Source of the DNA: Erythrocercus mccallii
Taxonomy: Eukaryota; Chordata; Aves; Passeriformes; Dicruridae
Direction of reading: 5' to 3'
Assembly: GCA_013397435.1 (NCBI GenBank)
Contig: VZRG01000525.1
Location: forward strand, 372,001 to 436,000
Length of the DNA: 64,000 bases
Below the pieces are notes generated by a model. The model searched no databases. It saw only the letters and a program-made list of their open reading frames with translations, and was not told the origin of the DNA. The position numbers and the translations under genes are program-made. Positions 22,250-34,805 of this stretch are shown here, piece by piece (the first letter of the stretch is position 1; each line of letters starts with the position of its first letter).

Positions 22250-22660
22250 CACCTCAATAAATATGTTTCCCTGATCCAATGGCATTGTAACAATAGGCAG
22301 TAATTACTGTGGCTGCATCCATCTCCTTTGATTTAATCAGACAGATATTATATGTTAAGTATCAATTGATTATTAAAAGTATATTTGCTGATGCTTCCAA
22401 ATCCACATAATGACGCATAAACAGTTATTTACTGCACAGCTATTAGAACTCAGCAACTTGACTTGCTTTTTACAATCGGTATTTATTTAACATGCAATGA
22501 CCATCCTGTCCCATTAAAACTAAATGTGCTAACTGTGTTTTGGGCATTTAATTTTAAAGCTTTTCTTACTATAATATCAAGTGATTACAAAAAGCTATTG
22601 TCTTAGCAGACATTTGAAGCTATGCAAACATATTTCAGAAGAGTCACATTTTGATAACCT
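22250..22660. promoter_or_regulatory. Long AT-rich candidate conserved non-coding element
   Basis: About 400 bp of AT-rich but non-repetitive sequence packed with factor-like cores: GGCAGTAATTACTG, CCTTTGATTTAATCAG, ATCAATTGATTATTAAAAG (22361-22379), ATGACGCATAA (22410-22420) and TTTACAATCGGTATTTATTTAA. Several CpGs survive in an AT-rich context. No transposon signature is seen. This is one of the two best-looking non-coding elements in the window by composition. Proof needs alignment. Confidence 0.35.
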
Positions 22661-23404
22661 GCCACGATGTTACTCTGGGTCAGCACAAACTATTATGGTG
22701 CCAAAAGTAGAACTTTTTGGTAATGTGTTTGAGTTTTAAAATCCCTCTATGACCTTGTGTTCTCTGAGAGGTTGAACAGTCTAACTTATGTCCAAATTGC
22801 TTGGGATGTTTGATATTGAGGGTTCCTTAACCAAGCAGAGCCCAGCTTTCCTACGTGGACAGAGCAGATCTGCTCTTTATGACAGGTCTCAGGATGTTTA
22901 ATGTCATAGGTAGATTCTTAAGAGGGCAGGTTTTTTGACATTCCATTAGCCTGAGGAAAAACTGGACTACTTTAAGAAAACTGGGAGGAGTTCACAATCA
23001 AACTGTCTCTTCTTGTCTTCCTTCCTTCCTTTCTCACTGCAGGCTTGGGACCTCCAGCAAATATGCTCTCAGTAGTTCCCTTGCTGTTGTGTTAGCTGCT
23101 GGGGCAGAAGGCCCTAGAGAGGCTGAGAATTTCTCTGTAATACTGTAATTTAAAGTTTTGCAAAATGTGGTGGTGATTTGCTATGCATAGGTGTTGTGTT
23201 GTGCAGCTGTGATGGTTGGCGAGCATGGCTGGTTGTGAAGCAGCTCGGGTATTTCTCTTTTCAGTTCCTGAAGGTTCCCTCCCTCAGCTTTCTTTCCTCC
23301 CGCCTTGGAGCAGCTCAGGATGTGTTTACTTTTCTTGCCAGAAGATGGTTGAAGGCTCAATGGTAGGGCATGTGTTCCATCTGCCTGCCCTTTCTGGAGT
23401 CTGT

Positions 23405-23715
23405 AGAGCTTTCTTGCAATTCCCTTACGCTTCAAAGCAAATAAATAAATATTTGCAGAGTTATTAAAGATTTATTGAAAACACCATATATTTAAACCAT
23501 CTTGCAAAAAAAAATAGAAGGCTGAATATTTATTATTTACATGTTAGGCATCCTCTACATATTTATTTATTCCTCCTTAATCCAATCCATGTTTTATAAA
23601 TATTGCAAAAGGCCCGTCAATAATAGAACAGGTTTCCATTAATCCAGAGGAATAATTAGAAAACATTTAGGATAATATTGCTTTGTACAAATATTGCATG
23701 AGCCTGTGAAGAGAG
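23405..23715. promoter_or_regulatory. AT-rich candidate conserved non-coding element
   Basis: A continuous AT-rich, non-repetitive block with AAATAAATAAATATTTGC, AGTTATTAAAGATTTATTG, CCTTAATCCAATCC, ATAAATATTGCAAAAGGCCCG and CATTAATCCAGAGG. It also has repeated ATTTATT-type words that fit homeodomain, MEF2-like or forkhead binding. CCCGTCAATAATAG retains a CpG. An AU-rich 3' UTR is another possibility (several ATTTATTTA words), but I see no reading frame upstream that it would serve. Confidence 0.35.
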
Positions 23716-25589
23716 AGGTTTGGAACAGGCACTGTCACGTAGCTGGGGCATACGCCAGCACTCTTGTCAGGTGGGGGGTGGCAAGCACCTTGGCTTCCTG
23801 CTGTGGGATACCCTACCTCCTCTGATCACTCTTGCCTTGCAAAGAGGTCCTTGGAATGACAAGTCTGCTTTTCTAGGGAGAGACTGCAGTATTTAATCTT
23901 GCTCTTGTGAAGCAAGACAGTCTACAACTTGTGATCACGCTGGGACTGCCCACAGCACAGCAGGGCAGCTATGAAATTTCTCCTGCAGGTTTCCCAAAGC
24001 CCCTGCCCCATGCTGACAGATCTATTGCTCAGTGTTAAATTTTGCCCAGGCACATCTTTACCAATACAATATTGTGAGCAGGTGATCAATTATTGTTTCC
24101 AAAAATGATAACAAGCTTCTAGTTGTACTAATATCTCAAGATCTTGAGGAACCATCACCCATAGGTGCTCATTCTTTTTTTTTTTCCCCCTTACCATTGC
24201 CTCAGTTCAGAGATTTGTGGTTCCAGTTACTGTGCTTGGAAGCATACTTATTTAAATATTTAAAAAAAAAAAAAAGTAGTTTGCTTTGTTCCTTCCCTAG
24301 TCCTTTTAAAACTATGCTCACAAGGCAAAATTAGTAGCCTTATTCCCTATGCTGTACTCATTAAAGCTTTGACCTTCTTAATGCTAAACTTTGACTGGAA
24401 GGGATTCTCCTGGCTTCTTCCCTGTCCTGTAGCACACAGTCTTTAATGTCAGGAGTGCAGAAATATTTTAATTCAAGTCTCATCTAGTACAACTGCATGC
24501 CACTTTGAAAGGAGATTTTAGGTGTGTGAAAGATGCTCATGCCTCCACTTTGAGATTATACACCTAGATGATGAGAGACTCTAATCCTTAGAACAAATCA
24601 AGCAATGAAGCAAATGAGTTTTGTGGGAGCTGTTAATTGATTATTAGAGCCATGATGGTTTGGTTTCTTAAGTGACTTAATCTGTTTGGCTAAATTTAAA
24701 CAACCACTCATGGAAAGACTGAAAGGCAGTATGGCTGTAAGATCATGAAGGGCAGGAGAGTATTGCTTTGCATGTGCCTTAGCAGTGTGCAAGATCACCT
24801 CGGCTATTTTGGGAGCAGAATAACCGTGTGGGAAGATGTCCTGTCAGATTACTTGGCTGCCTGGAGAAGCAGAGCACAGTAGCTTGATCAGCAATGCTGT
24901 ACTACTGTGTCCACACTTTTTCTAGGACCTAAGTTAAATCATTCTGCATGGCGCAGAAATCTTTGCTGTCCAGAGCCTAGGGCCAAACAGCTCTTGCCTT
25001 TAGACAATGCAGACTATAAATCTTAATGAACCTAGTTTGAGCTCCAGCTCTTATAAGAAATGTGACTTAGCATTATATTCCTTAGCCTACAGCAGACAAA
25101 TAGCAGACTGCTTTGAAAACTTCACTGGTCCTGTGCAGGGTGTAATTTGATTGTTTGGCAGGGGGCAGAGGGTTGTTTGATTCGCTGTTGGTTTGGGGGG
25201 TTTTTTGGACTTAGTTGACTGATGCAAATGGAGGCAGACCCAAAGATTAAGGCTGAAGGAATTGACTGTAACATTGGGCTAGCATAGGCAGCCAGCCTGT
25301 CTTTTGCCTGAGGAAACAGAGAGATAGGGAGCATATAGACTCTATGTAAAACCCTAATAGGAATAGGACTTTAGGAACGTCTTCCTTCCCAAGGCACTCT
25401 TAAGCTCATTATTTCACTTCTCTGTTACCCTCACTGTAGTTTTTCCAACCTTCTTGTTGTTTTCAGCTTTGAGAAGAACAACAAATCTAAATTTCAGTCA
25501 TTATTTGCTATATGTTATCTCACGATCCCTGTTGAAGCCAGGGCTAGGCTATTTTAGGCATTCTAGCTAAACAAAGAAGGAGCTAAAGC
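23716..25589. other. Non-coding stretch, no gene recognised
   Basis: Contains a T run at 24174-24187 and an A run near 24261-24274. No supported gene or named repeat was found. Confidence 0.5.
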
Positions 25590-25690
25590 ATAGTTTTTTG
25601 ACTGATATCACATGTGATGTCTCCAGCAGAACTAATAGCTGAACCTCAGTCTCTCCTAAGTATCTCCTGAGTTGCCAGGCAGAACTCCAT
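25590..25690 (-). repeat. MIR-like SINE relic
   Basis: The + strand reads like a reversed MIR copy. GACTGATATCACATG, TCTCCAGCAGAAC, GCTGAACCTCAGTCTCTC and CTCCTGAGTTGCCAGGCAGA correspond to the family's reversed GACTTGCCCAAGGTCACA, GGCAGAGC, TTCGAACCCAGGTCTCC and CCTGACTCCCAG blocks. The copy is old and indel-rich. L2 shares part of this sequence order, so the family is not certain. Confidence 0.5.
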
Positions 25691-27119
25691 CTTCCCTTGC
25701 TGTTTCATTTCAGTTTTAACAGACTGACAACACTGTCTGCCTCCCTCCCTCCAAAATGTGTCTGCCCAAATGTCTGAGAAGAATTAGGTGTACATCCTTG
25801 CCCAAGCTTTCAAATCCCTGTTTGCCATTTACTAATTACCATTTGAGCTGCTTTTGTCTGGTTGGCTTGGGAAGTATCATCCAGCTGTCTTTTGTTTTCA
25901 CGTCATCTTGCCTGGTAAGTTGCAGTCCCAGTTGACCTAGCACCTGGGCTTTGTTATGGTTTTCCCTGAGCATTTGGTATGGCAGATCAGACTGCTGAAA
26001 AGGGAGCCATTAACTGGATTGAAGGAGAATCCCAAAGAGTCAGAAAGTCTGCAAAGATAAGCTTAAAAACAATGAGGAACTTTTCTGAAAGGAATGACAG
26101 GAAGTTCTGAGCTTGTACACAGGAGTACGTTAGGATTTAGCCTGGCTTAAGTGGGATGGAAGACAAACTGTGCTTGTAGCAGCAGATGAGCAGGGTTTGG
26201 AATGCAGAATGGGAGAGTTTGATTTGAAGCTGATGATGGGAAATGTATTAAGCATATAAAACAGCAGTGGACAGATGAGGACAACCGCTACAGAAGGACT
26301 ATAGAGAGATGGAATGAGAAAATGTGACTTCCTCCTGGGATAAAAAGCCAAAATACAACTGTGATTTTGAAAACAGTAAAGACTGTGGACCGGTATCATA
26401 GTTCTACAAGGTGCTTAATCCTCTAATAAAACTCTCAAAAAAGCTTTTGCGCTGAATGTCATTAGTCTTATGGATAGCAGGAGGACTACTCCATTAGGCG
26501 AGGACATGGCTGAACAGTGTAGTCTCTTACTGAGCTGAAAGCCCTTGGGTCCCATTCTCAAACTGGCACAGCAAGAATAGGAAGAGCAGCAGAGCGGTCT
26601 GTCTTATTCCAGGAAATCATGTCAATCCATCAGCCAGGGCATCTAAAACTGTACTGACTACGGATACTTTTAGAACATCTATCTCATCTTTTTAAGCCTA
26701 GTCCCATGAAAACCTCTCCATCTTTCCTGTTCTTCTCCTCTTGCCATGTTGCAACAGGATGACTTTTAGCACCCAGCGATGTTTGTGTTTCAGCCCATCC
26801 TGTGAGATGATTGAGTTGGATGTGTCATGAGAGGTGGTGAATGACAGCAGGGCAGCAGTAGAAGGATAAGAAAGGGAGGTATATTTTTTATTTAATTTTT
26901 ATAGGAATAGCTTGCAGCTGTCTAATGTCTTTCCATGAGCTCTGCATACAGAGAAAATAGTAATTTTGCCAGTAGGAACATGATAATGAAAAGATAAAAT
27001 TTTTCCCCTTTCTGTATCAAATCTGTCTGCAAAAGAAGGGAGGGCAAATTGGTTAAAGAGGGCCCCTGCCACCTCCCTAGCATGCTGCAGGGCGAGCAAT
27101 AAAGCAGGAGAAATTCTGC
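25691..27119. other. Non-coding stretch, no gene recognised
   Basis: No supported gene or named repeat. A/T runs lie near 26881-26905. Confidence 0.5.
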
Positions 27120-27295
27120 ATAGAAAATGCATCCCAGTGTGAAGCAGAGGAGACTCCGTGGGCAGAGGTACATTGGCATTAGAAGCTGGATGGAACACTC
27201 ACTGGCATATTCAACGTGTTGGCTTTTTTGGCAAACGGCTGAGCTTGGATTAATAAAATGTTCAGATAAAAATCAGGGTTTTATTAAAGTATGCT
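27120..27295. promoter_or_regulatory. AT-rich candidate element next to the CpG/TATA segment
   Basis: The inverted pair TAATAAAA (27251-27258) and TTTTATTA (27279-27286) flanks TTCAGATAAAAATCAGG. AACGTGTTGGC and AAACGGCTGAGC keep CpGs. It abuts the promoter-like segment that starts near 27300, so it could be its proximal enhancer. This is inference from position and composition only. Confidence 0.28.
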
Positions 27296-27299
27296 CACA

Positions 27300-27720
27300 C
27301 AGCAGCAGCACCCGGCCGGGCTCCTGGAACGTGAGCTGGAAGGCTGCCAGCGGAGCGCTGGAATGCTGCTTATCATACCCAATAAGGAGGCCCTGCTGTG
27401 CCAGAGCGCGAAAGGGAGCACGGCTGGACAAGAGGAGGGGAAGCTGGCAGCAGTCTGCCTGCTTCTTGCCCCCAGCCTTGTTCTGAGCTCACTGGCCCAT
27501 AAGGGTTTGCCCCCTATATAAATCCAGTGCACGTTGGAGGAAAAGCACACAGAGGCTTCCAGGAGAGCAAACAAGGCCAATTGCTCGGGCGGCAGCTCCC
27601 CTCTCCTTCCTCCGCTCCCCCCGCTCGCCATTCCACAGCTCGCTCCCTGCTGTATTTGAAACAAGACTTGGTCTTTACTTTCTCTCTTCTGTGTCGGTTC
27701 ACTCAGCTTCAGATCTCAAA
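27300..27720 (+). promoter_or_regulatory. Promoter-like CpG-enriched segment with TATA box
   Basis: A TATA box, TATATAAA, lies at 27515-27522 in a GC-rich setting (GCCCCCTATATAAATCC), which would place a start near 27545-27550 on the + strand. About 16 CpGs fall between 27310 and 27700. Upstream are a CCAAT word (27379-27383) and CCCATAAGGG just before the TATA box, an imperfect CArG-like site. Downstream is GC-rich pyrimidine sequence (27597-27625) before AT-rich DNA. No protein reading frame of note follows, so any product may be non-coding, or a first exon whose coding exons lie outside the window. It is the best promoter candidate here. Confidence 0.35.
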
Positions 27721-29190
27721 GCTAATTAAAAGGGGCATGGACCGGGCTTACATTTTTTCTTCAGTAGAGAGTTGTTGGCAGAGTTTCTGAGCTGCCAGAA
27801 ATGGGGACTGTGAACAGAAAGTTGGTACCAACTAGGGAGTGAGAAGCCAAAAACTACTCTAGCTTCTCTGAGCAGGGAAATGAATAAAGCACAACTCTCA
27901 AGGCCTTCAACAGATAACACACAGGCCTGCAAGCGCAGTGTGTGTCACAGTCTTCCTTACATACTTGTCTTAGACTTTGCACTGCACTGAACTCCCTCAG
28001 CCTGTTCCTACCGCTTTGTTTTCAGAGAATGTGCACGTGATCCTTGTCTTCTCCACCATATTGCACTCTCTCATACCCTATGTGTGAAAATGTGGCAAAA
28101 TCAGCTTCCTCAGAATATCAGGTTCCTCCAATTTCCTAGCAAAAATGGCTCTCAAGCCCATGTTGGAGAATAGCTGAATAAAGGAAATGTTCAGCTTGTT
28201 GTATTACCACCTTACCTCTGTGGATTGCATTTGTCCAGTTTTGTGACTTGTCAGGTCAGCTGCTAAGCAGTGACACTTTATTTTTCAGGCAAGGGAGGAG
28301 AAAGCTGTTGTTGGGTTAATTCATGCATTCAGGAAAATGTAGATGATAGACATGATATCAGCATGAGCGTGCTACTCTGCAATATCTTTTTCTGGCCAGC
28401 TTCCAGCATTTATTCTAAACGTGGTGTAGAGAAGTACAGTAGCCTTCAGACATCTTACTTAGACCGTTCTCCTCGGTATAGCTTTTTCCATTTTTAAGAA
28501 AACAGTGCTGTTCATCCTTTTTTTTGTCTTTAAACTTGAGGCCTGTTGTGTCCCTAATTTCAAAGAGCTTAAACTCATATGCTTAGACTTAGTATGAGTT
28601 AAAAGAGCTGCCACCTTTGTTGAATGCCTCCAGCATGGCATAATGTCCACCTGGCACTAATTAACATTTCCAAACTAGGTCCCCATCTGAGTACCACATC
28701 TGTGAGTCACCTGCACTGGATTATCATGGCATGGTTATCAGCGAATCTTCTGATTCTCTGACTGAAGAACCACAGCTAGGGGTAGGGCACAGGAAAGACA
28801 CTGGAAAGCAGCACAAGCTTTGCCTCATCACAGAAACTGCTTTTATGCTCATCTCTGCAAATTCAGGGCTGCACCCTCTGGCATAAATGATGCTGGCATT
28901 ATTCTCCTTCCTTTAACTCTACACCATTGTAAAATTGCAGGTGAATTGCTGGCTTTTCCTACTCCATCCTCTAGGATGCATGTGCAAGCAGGGGGAGAGC
29001 TGTTAACATGCTTGGGATTACCGTGTATCCACACCACTGCTCAAAGACTCTCCTCAAAGCTGCAACTTTCCAGCACCTCAGCTGCCTGCCTGCTGCATCA
29101 CTGCACCTCACCCCTTACCTCCCCCTCTCTCGCCTCCACTGCCCGCCCCCTAAATGCGTTTGTGCTGACGGGCCCATCTTTCCTCATCCA
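27721..29190. other. Non-coding stretch, no gene recognised
   Basis: A hairpin with an 8-bp perfect stem (AACTCATA 28572-28579, TATGAGTT 28593-28600, 13-base loop) is present, too short for a microRNA precursor. A C-rich pyrimidine patch lies near 29100-29155. No supported gene. Confidence 0.5.
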
Positions 29191-29194
29191 CAGA

Positions 29195-29360
29195 CAGGAG
29201 ATGTGATTAGAGGGAATCTAATTTGTTTGGAGTGCTCTGGCGACGAAAGGAAATTATTCTGCAGCAATATTTGCAAATGCATTCATCATGGAGTCCCTGG
29301 CAATCCGTCACTGAAAGCTGATGACTTTGTGATCTTCATGAAGGTCTGATTAAAAGTGCT
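29195..29360. promoter_or_regulatory. Weak candidate conserved non-coding block
   Basis: GTGATTAGAGGGAATCTAATTTG, TCTGGCGACGAAAGGAAATT, GCAATATTTGCAAATGCATTC (octamer-like ATTTGCAAAT) and GCTGATGACTTTG are packed in about 150 bp. The two CpGs lie in an otherwise CpG-poor stretch. No repeat signature was found. The regulatory role is inferred. Confidence 0.25.
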
Positions 29361-32300
29361 TTCTAATGATCAGCCCAACTTCCCATCCTGCTCTTTCTCT
29401 TGTGCACCAAGACAAAAAGAAGGAATGAGGATAGAGGCTGGTCTTGTGCTATCTAGCCTTACTTTCCCATCAGTCCAGTCTCAGACCTGGTCTGATGACA
29501 CTGAACTGCTACTACAGTCTGAGATTCCTCTGTTTTCTGGTTTTCTCTATGCTCAACAGCTTTGTAAAGAACTGGCTTCTATTGTGTTCATTATATTTGA
29601 GTCTTCCTTCTTGCCCAGGGTGAGGAACAATTTTGCATAAGCTCTGGAGCTCTCTCTGCACCAGAAGTTCAATTTTAGATACCTTCTCAACTTGACTGTC
29701 CTGCAAAATAATGTGTATAGATCCTTCCCAACACCAGAGCTCCATCCCGATCAGGAAATGCAGGGGATGGGGGCAGGGCAGGGGAACAGGATCCAGAGAA
29801 AAGGAACAACTGTTTAGGTGGGGATTGAGTGGTGTAGCAGGGTCTCCCTGGCAGCACCATCCTGAATGTCGCGTGGCATCAGGGCTTCTCTCTTATCCTC
29901 TAATCCCTCACAGCAGCCACAGACATCCTTTGCCAGCTGCATTCTGGATGAGAGTTACATAAGAAAAGAAGTTGGGATGTATCAAAAACAGAGGCTCAAG
30001 GCCAGCCATAGGAGAGCAAAGAGAAAAAGGTGATTACGTGACTTGCATGTTAGGCATGCCAGACTTGACAGAGTTATCTGATGTCTGCAAGGGTTTGAGG
30101 GCATGCCTGGTAGACCCAACCTTCACATCCAACCCTGAGAGTATGTACATCTTGTTTTATTTGTCTGTGGTGTTTGTTTCCTTTTAAGTGAACTAAACAG
30201 GGCTCTTTATGAGCTGAAGTCATGAAAATGGCATCCCAAAAAAAGCAGAAAAGCAAACCAGGCCAGTGTAGAGCTAAACAACTCCAAAGTGTGCTTCCAG
30301 TGAACACACATACAGAACATGTGTAAGGCTGGACTTCCTTTCATGGCTGTCTATGGCTTGACAAAACTGGGTAACTGGGTAACACTCAGACTTGTGATTT
30401 TGATCCAGTGAGCGCATAACAGATGCTCTACAGTAGCCTTGTAACTTTTCTATCAAGTGCACACTTCGATGGGAAGGCATCCATTCCTAGGTGTTGCAGT
30501 AGGTCCCATGCGTCAGTGGGGCTATACCTATGCCCCTTTTGGCTTCAGCCCAGATGATTGTGTTGGAACCCCTGTCCTTCTCTTTCTCTGCTAGCCTCTG
30601 CTTCAGGGTAGCTGATCTGGATTCATTAGATACGTACCGAAATTGCCTATAATGATGTGCCCGTCCCCAAATTTTCACAGCACAGCTTCACACCATTTTG
30701 TGATGTGCTTCCCTTTTCCTCTTGTGCATGCCTCCGAGCTGGGGAGGTTTGGGTGACATTTGCTTCCTCCACTCTCTTCTGCCATGACTTGGCAGTGTGA
30801 TTGTCTCCATCCATCTGGCTGGTGATGGTGACTCAGACTCTGCATTGTACTGATCCGTGCTAGTGTGCAGTCAGTGCAGCTGTGCACTGATCGGTTCTGC
30901 CGCAGGCTAATCCCAGGTCATCCCTGACATGCCCTTCTCATTGCTGCATCTTGCACAAACCTTGCAAAGTTCTCTTCCAAGGCTGATACCTCTGCATCAC
31001 TGCTGCACATGGCTGAAACAGTTCAGTTTGGTTTAGTCTAACCCCTAAAGATTAGTCTCTACTAAAAGGTTACTTTACTGTGTGATTCTTTCTTTCTTTC
31101 AAGGCCCGAAGAGGAAAATTGCAGCCCACCATAGGAAGAAGCATGGATGGTGCCCTGCTGAGACAGCTTTTGCCCCTGTGTTTGGAGGTGGGGAGGTCAC
31201 TCAGAGAGACCACATTTTTATGCTTGGTCTGAGGACTTCTGCCGCGTCTGGGTTTCCTTGTCTCTTCAGCACTATAATGCAGCTATGGTGCCCCTGTTTG
31301 GTCAGATTGTTACACACACACACACCTGGAGTCTGGCTAGCTCAGAGGCTCACGGGTACTGGGGAACTGTTGAGTATAAATATGAGTAAAAGTAGTTTGC
31401 CTGGTTATTATGACCTGTGGTAATAGAGTTTATCAGTGTTGTGTAAACCCCGTGGAGATGTGGTGATCTATGTATTTTTTAACTGCAGGGTGCTTGAGTG
31501 TGTGCAAGCACATGAGGTAACTGTGAAGACCCATGGACAGTTTAGTGACCCTACATGCTCTGGGGAACATGAATTCTGTGCAAGAGCAGCACACAACCCT
31601 GAACTGGGGAATGATTTCCTTTATGGCTCTAGTACAGTTTCTATTTGCATCTAGCCTTGAAAAAAATTTCTTGACTCCTCTTGAAGTGAGAGTGTGTGAG
31701 GTTGGGAGATGGCTCTGAAGCACGTAGGAGGGAGGCAGGAGGAGGACCAAGTGAGGGGAGTCCTTCATGTGGCTTGTGTGCATGGGGAAGCAGTCAGCAG
31801 GCTGTGTCACTGCATCAGAGCTGAGTTTAAAATTTGTATGAAGTGTTTCGGCTCTGCCTGGTATCACTTCTACCTAAAAACATACTGCTTGTTGAGAGCA
31901 CTTGTTTTCCCAAGATATTACTGCAACTCAGTGTCTAACTCACCATTTGTTCAAAATGCCCCAGCACTTCTTTCTGTCTTATCTGGGCAGTTGAGGGTTT
32001 GTGGTGTTGGTTTTTTTGTTGTTGTTGTTCGGTTGTTTTTTTTTAACACCTGGAGTAGACTCCAAACAGCTTGATTGCTCAGATCTTGGGCAAGGTGCTA
32101 GGAGTTACTTCATGTTCTCTCACCTTCCTCAGAGTACAAAATATTTCATGTTGACATTAGCAAGAGTTACATTCTCCTCTTGCTTTGAAGAAAGAGCACA
32201 AGGGCAGAATGTGCTTATCCTGTAGCTGGTGTTCTCTGACTTCTGTGTCTTGCTCTCCCCACACCCACAGAACTGTGCTTCCTTTAGGCATGAGGGTCTG

Positions 32301-33940
32301 GACTCTGAAATAGTTTTCATGCACAGCTTTCTTTAATGGTTAATGGAGCTGTCTCTTATTTCAGCTAGATTCTGTGCTGCAGGTTGGAAGATCATGCTGA
32401 CAGATAGGAAAGAAGGGAAGTCAATGCTAAACCAGAGAGAGAGGGTTAGGCACTGCACTAAAGCAGGTGGCCAGGAGGTGCTCTAACCTCTCCTTTTGCT
32501 AATCTGGCTGTCTGGATGAATAGACATGAGGTTAAAAAAGCAAGTGCCTCTACGTGTGTGGATCTGCAATGGATGCAGCAGCAAGCAGCAGCATCTCCAC
32601 CAGTAATCTCCTTCATAGTATTTACTGGCTTCTCCCTATTGCAGGTGTGAGTTCAGCATTGCAGGTGCCACTTTTAATGCTGGAAGCTCTGCTTGTTTTA
32701 AAATATAAAAATGAAGGTGCAACATAAACAGCAATGAAGAAAGCTGGTAACTTGTTTGGACCATTAAGCAACCATGAAGTTCTGGTGGATACTCCAGTGG
32801 GCATTTTCTAATGCTTTACATGTTACATAGGCAGTCTTCTAGCTAAGTTGTTATGCAAGACTTATCCTTAGTAAAGTTCTTCTAGCAGAGGTATTAGCTC
32901 TTGATTTGCTATGTGCTGCCTCCACATGCCTTCCAGGGAAAGGGAACTAAGGACTGACTAATCAGTTTTTCTCAGTGGAAATGGATAGAGTGCTGTTGAG
33001 TGGTGGATCAGCAGTCAAGGTTTTGGAAATGTCCTTCAAGAGACAGTACTTCACGAACCAAGACTGAATACAGGAAAAAACCCAGACAAGCTTGACCAGG
33101 GCTGTTCTAGGAAAGGTGTGAAGCCAAAGCGATGAAGTGAGCAATGTGTAGAAGCAGGGAGAAACATATGTGTCTAAAGTCAAGATTAAATAGTCTAGCA
33201 ATAATTCTCCAAACCCGTTTCACACCCACTCAATCCCTTGCTGGCAAATATTTCTAGCCATATTACCATCACTGTGTGGATTAAATATAAAGAAGGATTG
33301 TGCAGCAGAGTCCACTTTGCTAAGAAGTTTGGAAGTTCTACATTTCCCTAAGTCCTGAAGAGAAAATGCAGGCAGAGACAGTGATATAGCCATAGGCCTG
33401 ACACCAAAGTAAAATGCATTAAGTCGGGCTGTGGATCTTTGTTCTTGACCAAATAGGACTGTTACCTTTCATATGCAAAGTGACAATTGGGGCACTGGAT
33501 AGCTGAACAAAATTTGATAGCAAAGTCCTCAGACTGAGGATGGTAGGATAAGGATACACTCAGTCAGCAGGGTCTCTCTCTGTGCCCTAAACATTTCATT
33601 TATTTATGGAAATATGGTTTTCTAGAGAGCTCTAAGGGCTATCAAAGCCACATGTTTGACTACAAACTCTAGAAGAAGTTTCGTTGTCAGCCACCAACAA
33701 AAGGTTGCTGCCCAACTTATTTGCAGCTACTGACATTCCAGTAATTTCTGCACTCTCCCTGATGTCTGGATGTACACTGTGGCAGAAGTGAAGGGTGCTC
33801 AGTGGCAGTGGGTTGCACCCTTGTTAGCTGGAGAGAGATTATAGCCTCTCTTTAGATCATTGACAAAAAATGAAGAGGGGTTTTCCCAGGGCCCTTCCTG
33901 CGCCCCATGTCTGCCCAATTAACGACCAAGGAGGAGAAAT
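29361..33940. other. Non-coding stretch with minor simple repeats
   Basis: No supported gene. A short CA repeat (about 7 units) lies at 31312-31325. A T/TTG-rich tract lies at 32008-32045. CTCCCCACACCCACAG near 32255-32270 resembles a splice acceptor, but no donor or reading frame supports an exon. The rest is ordinary mixed sequence. Confidence 0.5.
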
Positions 33941-33949
33941 GAATTTGCA

Positions 33950-34430
33950 GAAGTTGAACTTCTTATGTGCAGAAAATGTTCCAGAAAATGCAGGGAAAAA
34001 GAAACAGAGAAATGTTGAAAATGAACTTTTCTGGGAAGGAGAACAACATCACTTGTGTTAGAGGGAAAAAAAAAAAAAGGTTTTTTTCAAGGGGGAATTT
34101 GAAACAAACTGTTTAAAAATCAACGTTTTCACTAAAAATATTCCATTTCTGTTTCTCTGTTTAAAAAAAATAAAAGGAGAAAAAAAATGATAGCTGGAGT
34201 GGAAATGCCGCTCTGTCACGTTTGCTTTTATTCCATTCAAAAAACAGGAATATGGCACTTTAAAGCAAAACAGAGGAAAAAAAAAAGTCACTTTGAATCT
34301 GTTCCAGACTTCAGTGGGAAAGCTGACAGCTTTTTGATAGAAAAGACTATCTCAAAAGTATTTTCAGCTGAAATTCTGTGAACAAAATTGTTGATTTTTT
34401 TTTTTCCCAAAGAGTTTCTGGTAAAAAAGG
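33950..34430. repeat. A-rich low-complexity stretch
   Basis: Long A runs (34059-34078, 34163-34172, 34276-34286) alternate with variants of GAAAATGT, TTCCAGAAAAT, TTGAAACAAACTG and TTTCACTAAAAATATTCC. It looks like a decayed A-rich repeat of a kind common in reptile and bird DNA, but I cannot name the family. Ordinary A-rich DNA is the alternative. Confidence 0.35.
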
Positions 34431-34805
34431 AGGCACTGCAACTTGGGAATTGGGTGTTGTATAGGGATTGTCTGATGTGCTTTGATATTCTGCTGCAGAT
34501 GAGCTTTTCTTCCACATGCACATGAAAATAAGATGGAGTGCACTATTATACTATTACTAAAATACTCTACATCTGTACATAGGTAGGAATGGGCTGAAGC
34601 AAAAGTGAAGAAACCTAAGTATGCTTGTCCCATGTTAAGGAAAGCTCAGGAGTTGAATTCAAGAGTATATTTATAGCTCCTAATAAAACACCATCCAAGT
34701 TTTCCCTTGGAAAGCACCATTTGTTTATACCATAATTTAGTGGAAAAGGCTTGCAGAAATGCTCAGTTTCAGGTAAGCTGCAATATTTTGTTTTCATTTG
34801 CATTT

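Noticed and set aside
27284..27664. Open frames on both strands over the promoter-like segment
   Set aside because: Low stop density follows from high GC. Neither frame has a recognisable domain, so only the promoter signals were kept.
28572..28600. Hairpin AACTCATA/TATGAGTT as a microRNA candidate
   Set aside because: Pairing stops just outside the 8-bp stem.
32255..32275. CTCCCCACACCCACAG as a 3' splice site
   Set aside because: No matching donor, branch or open exon. Such tracts occur by chance many times in 64 kb.
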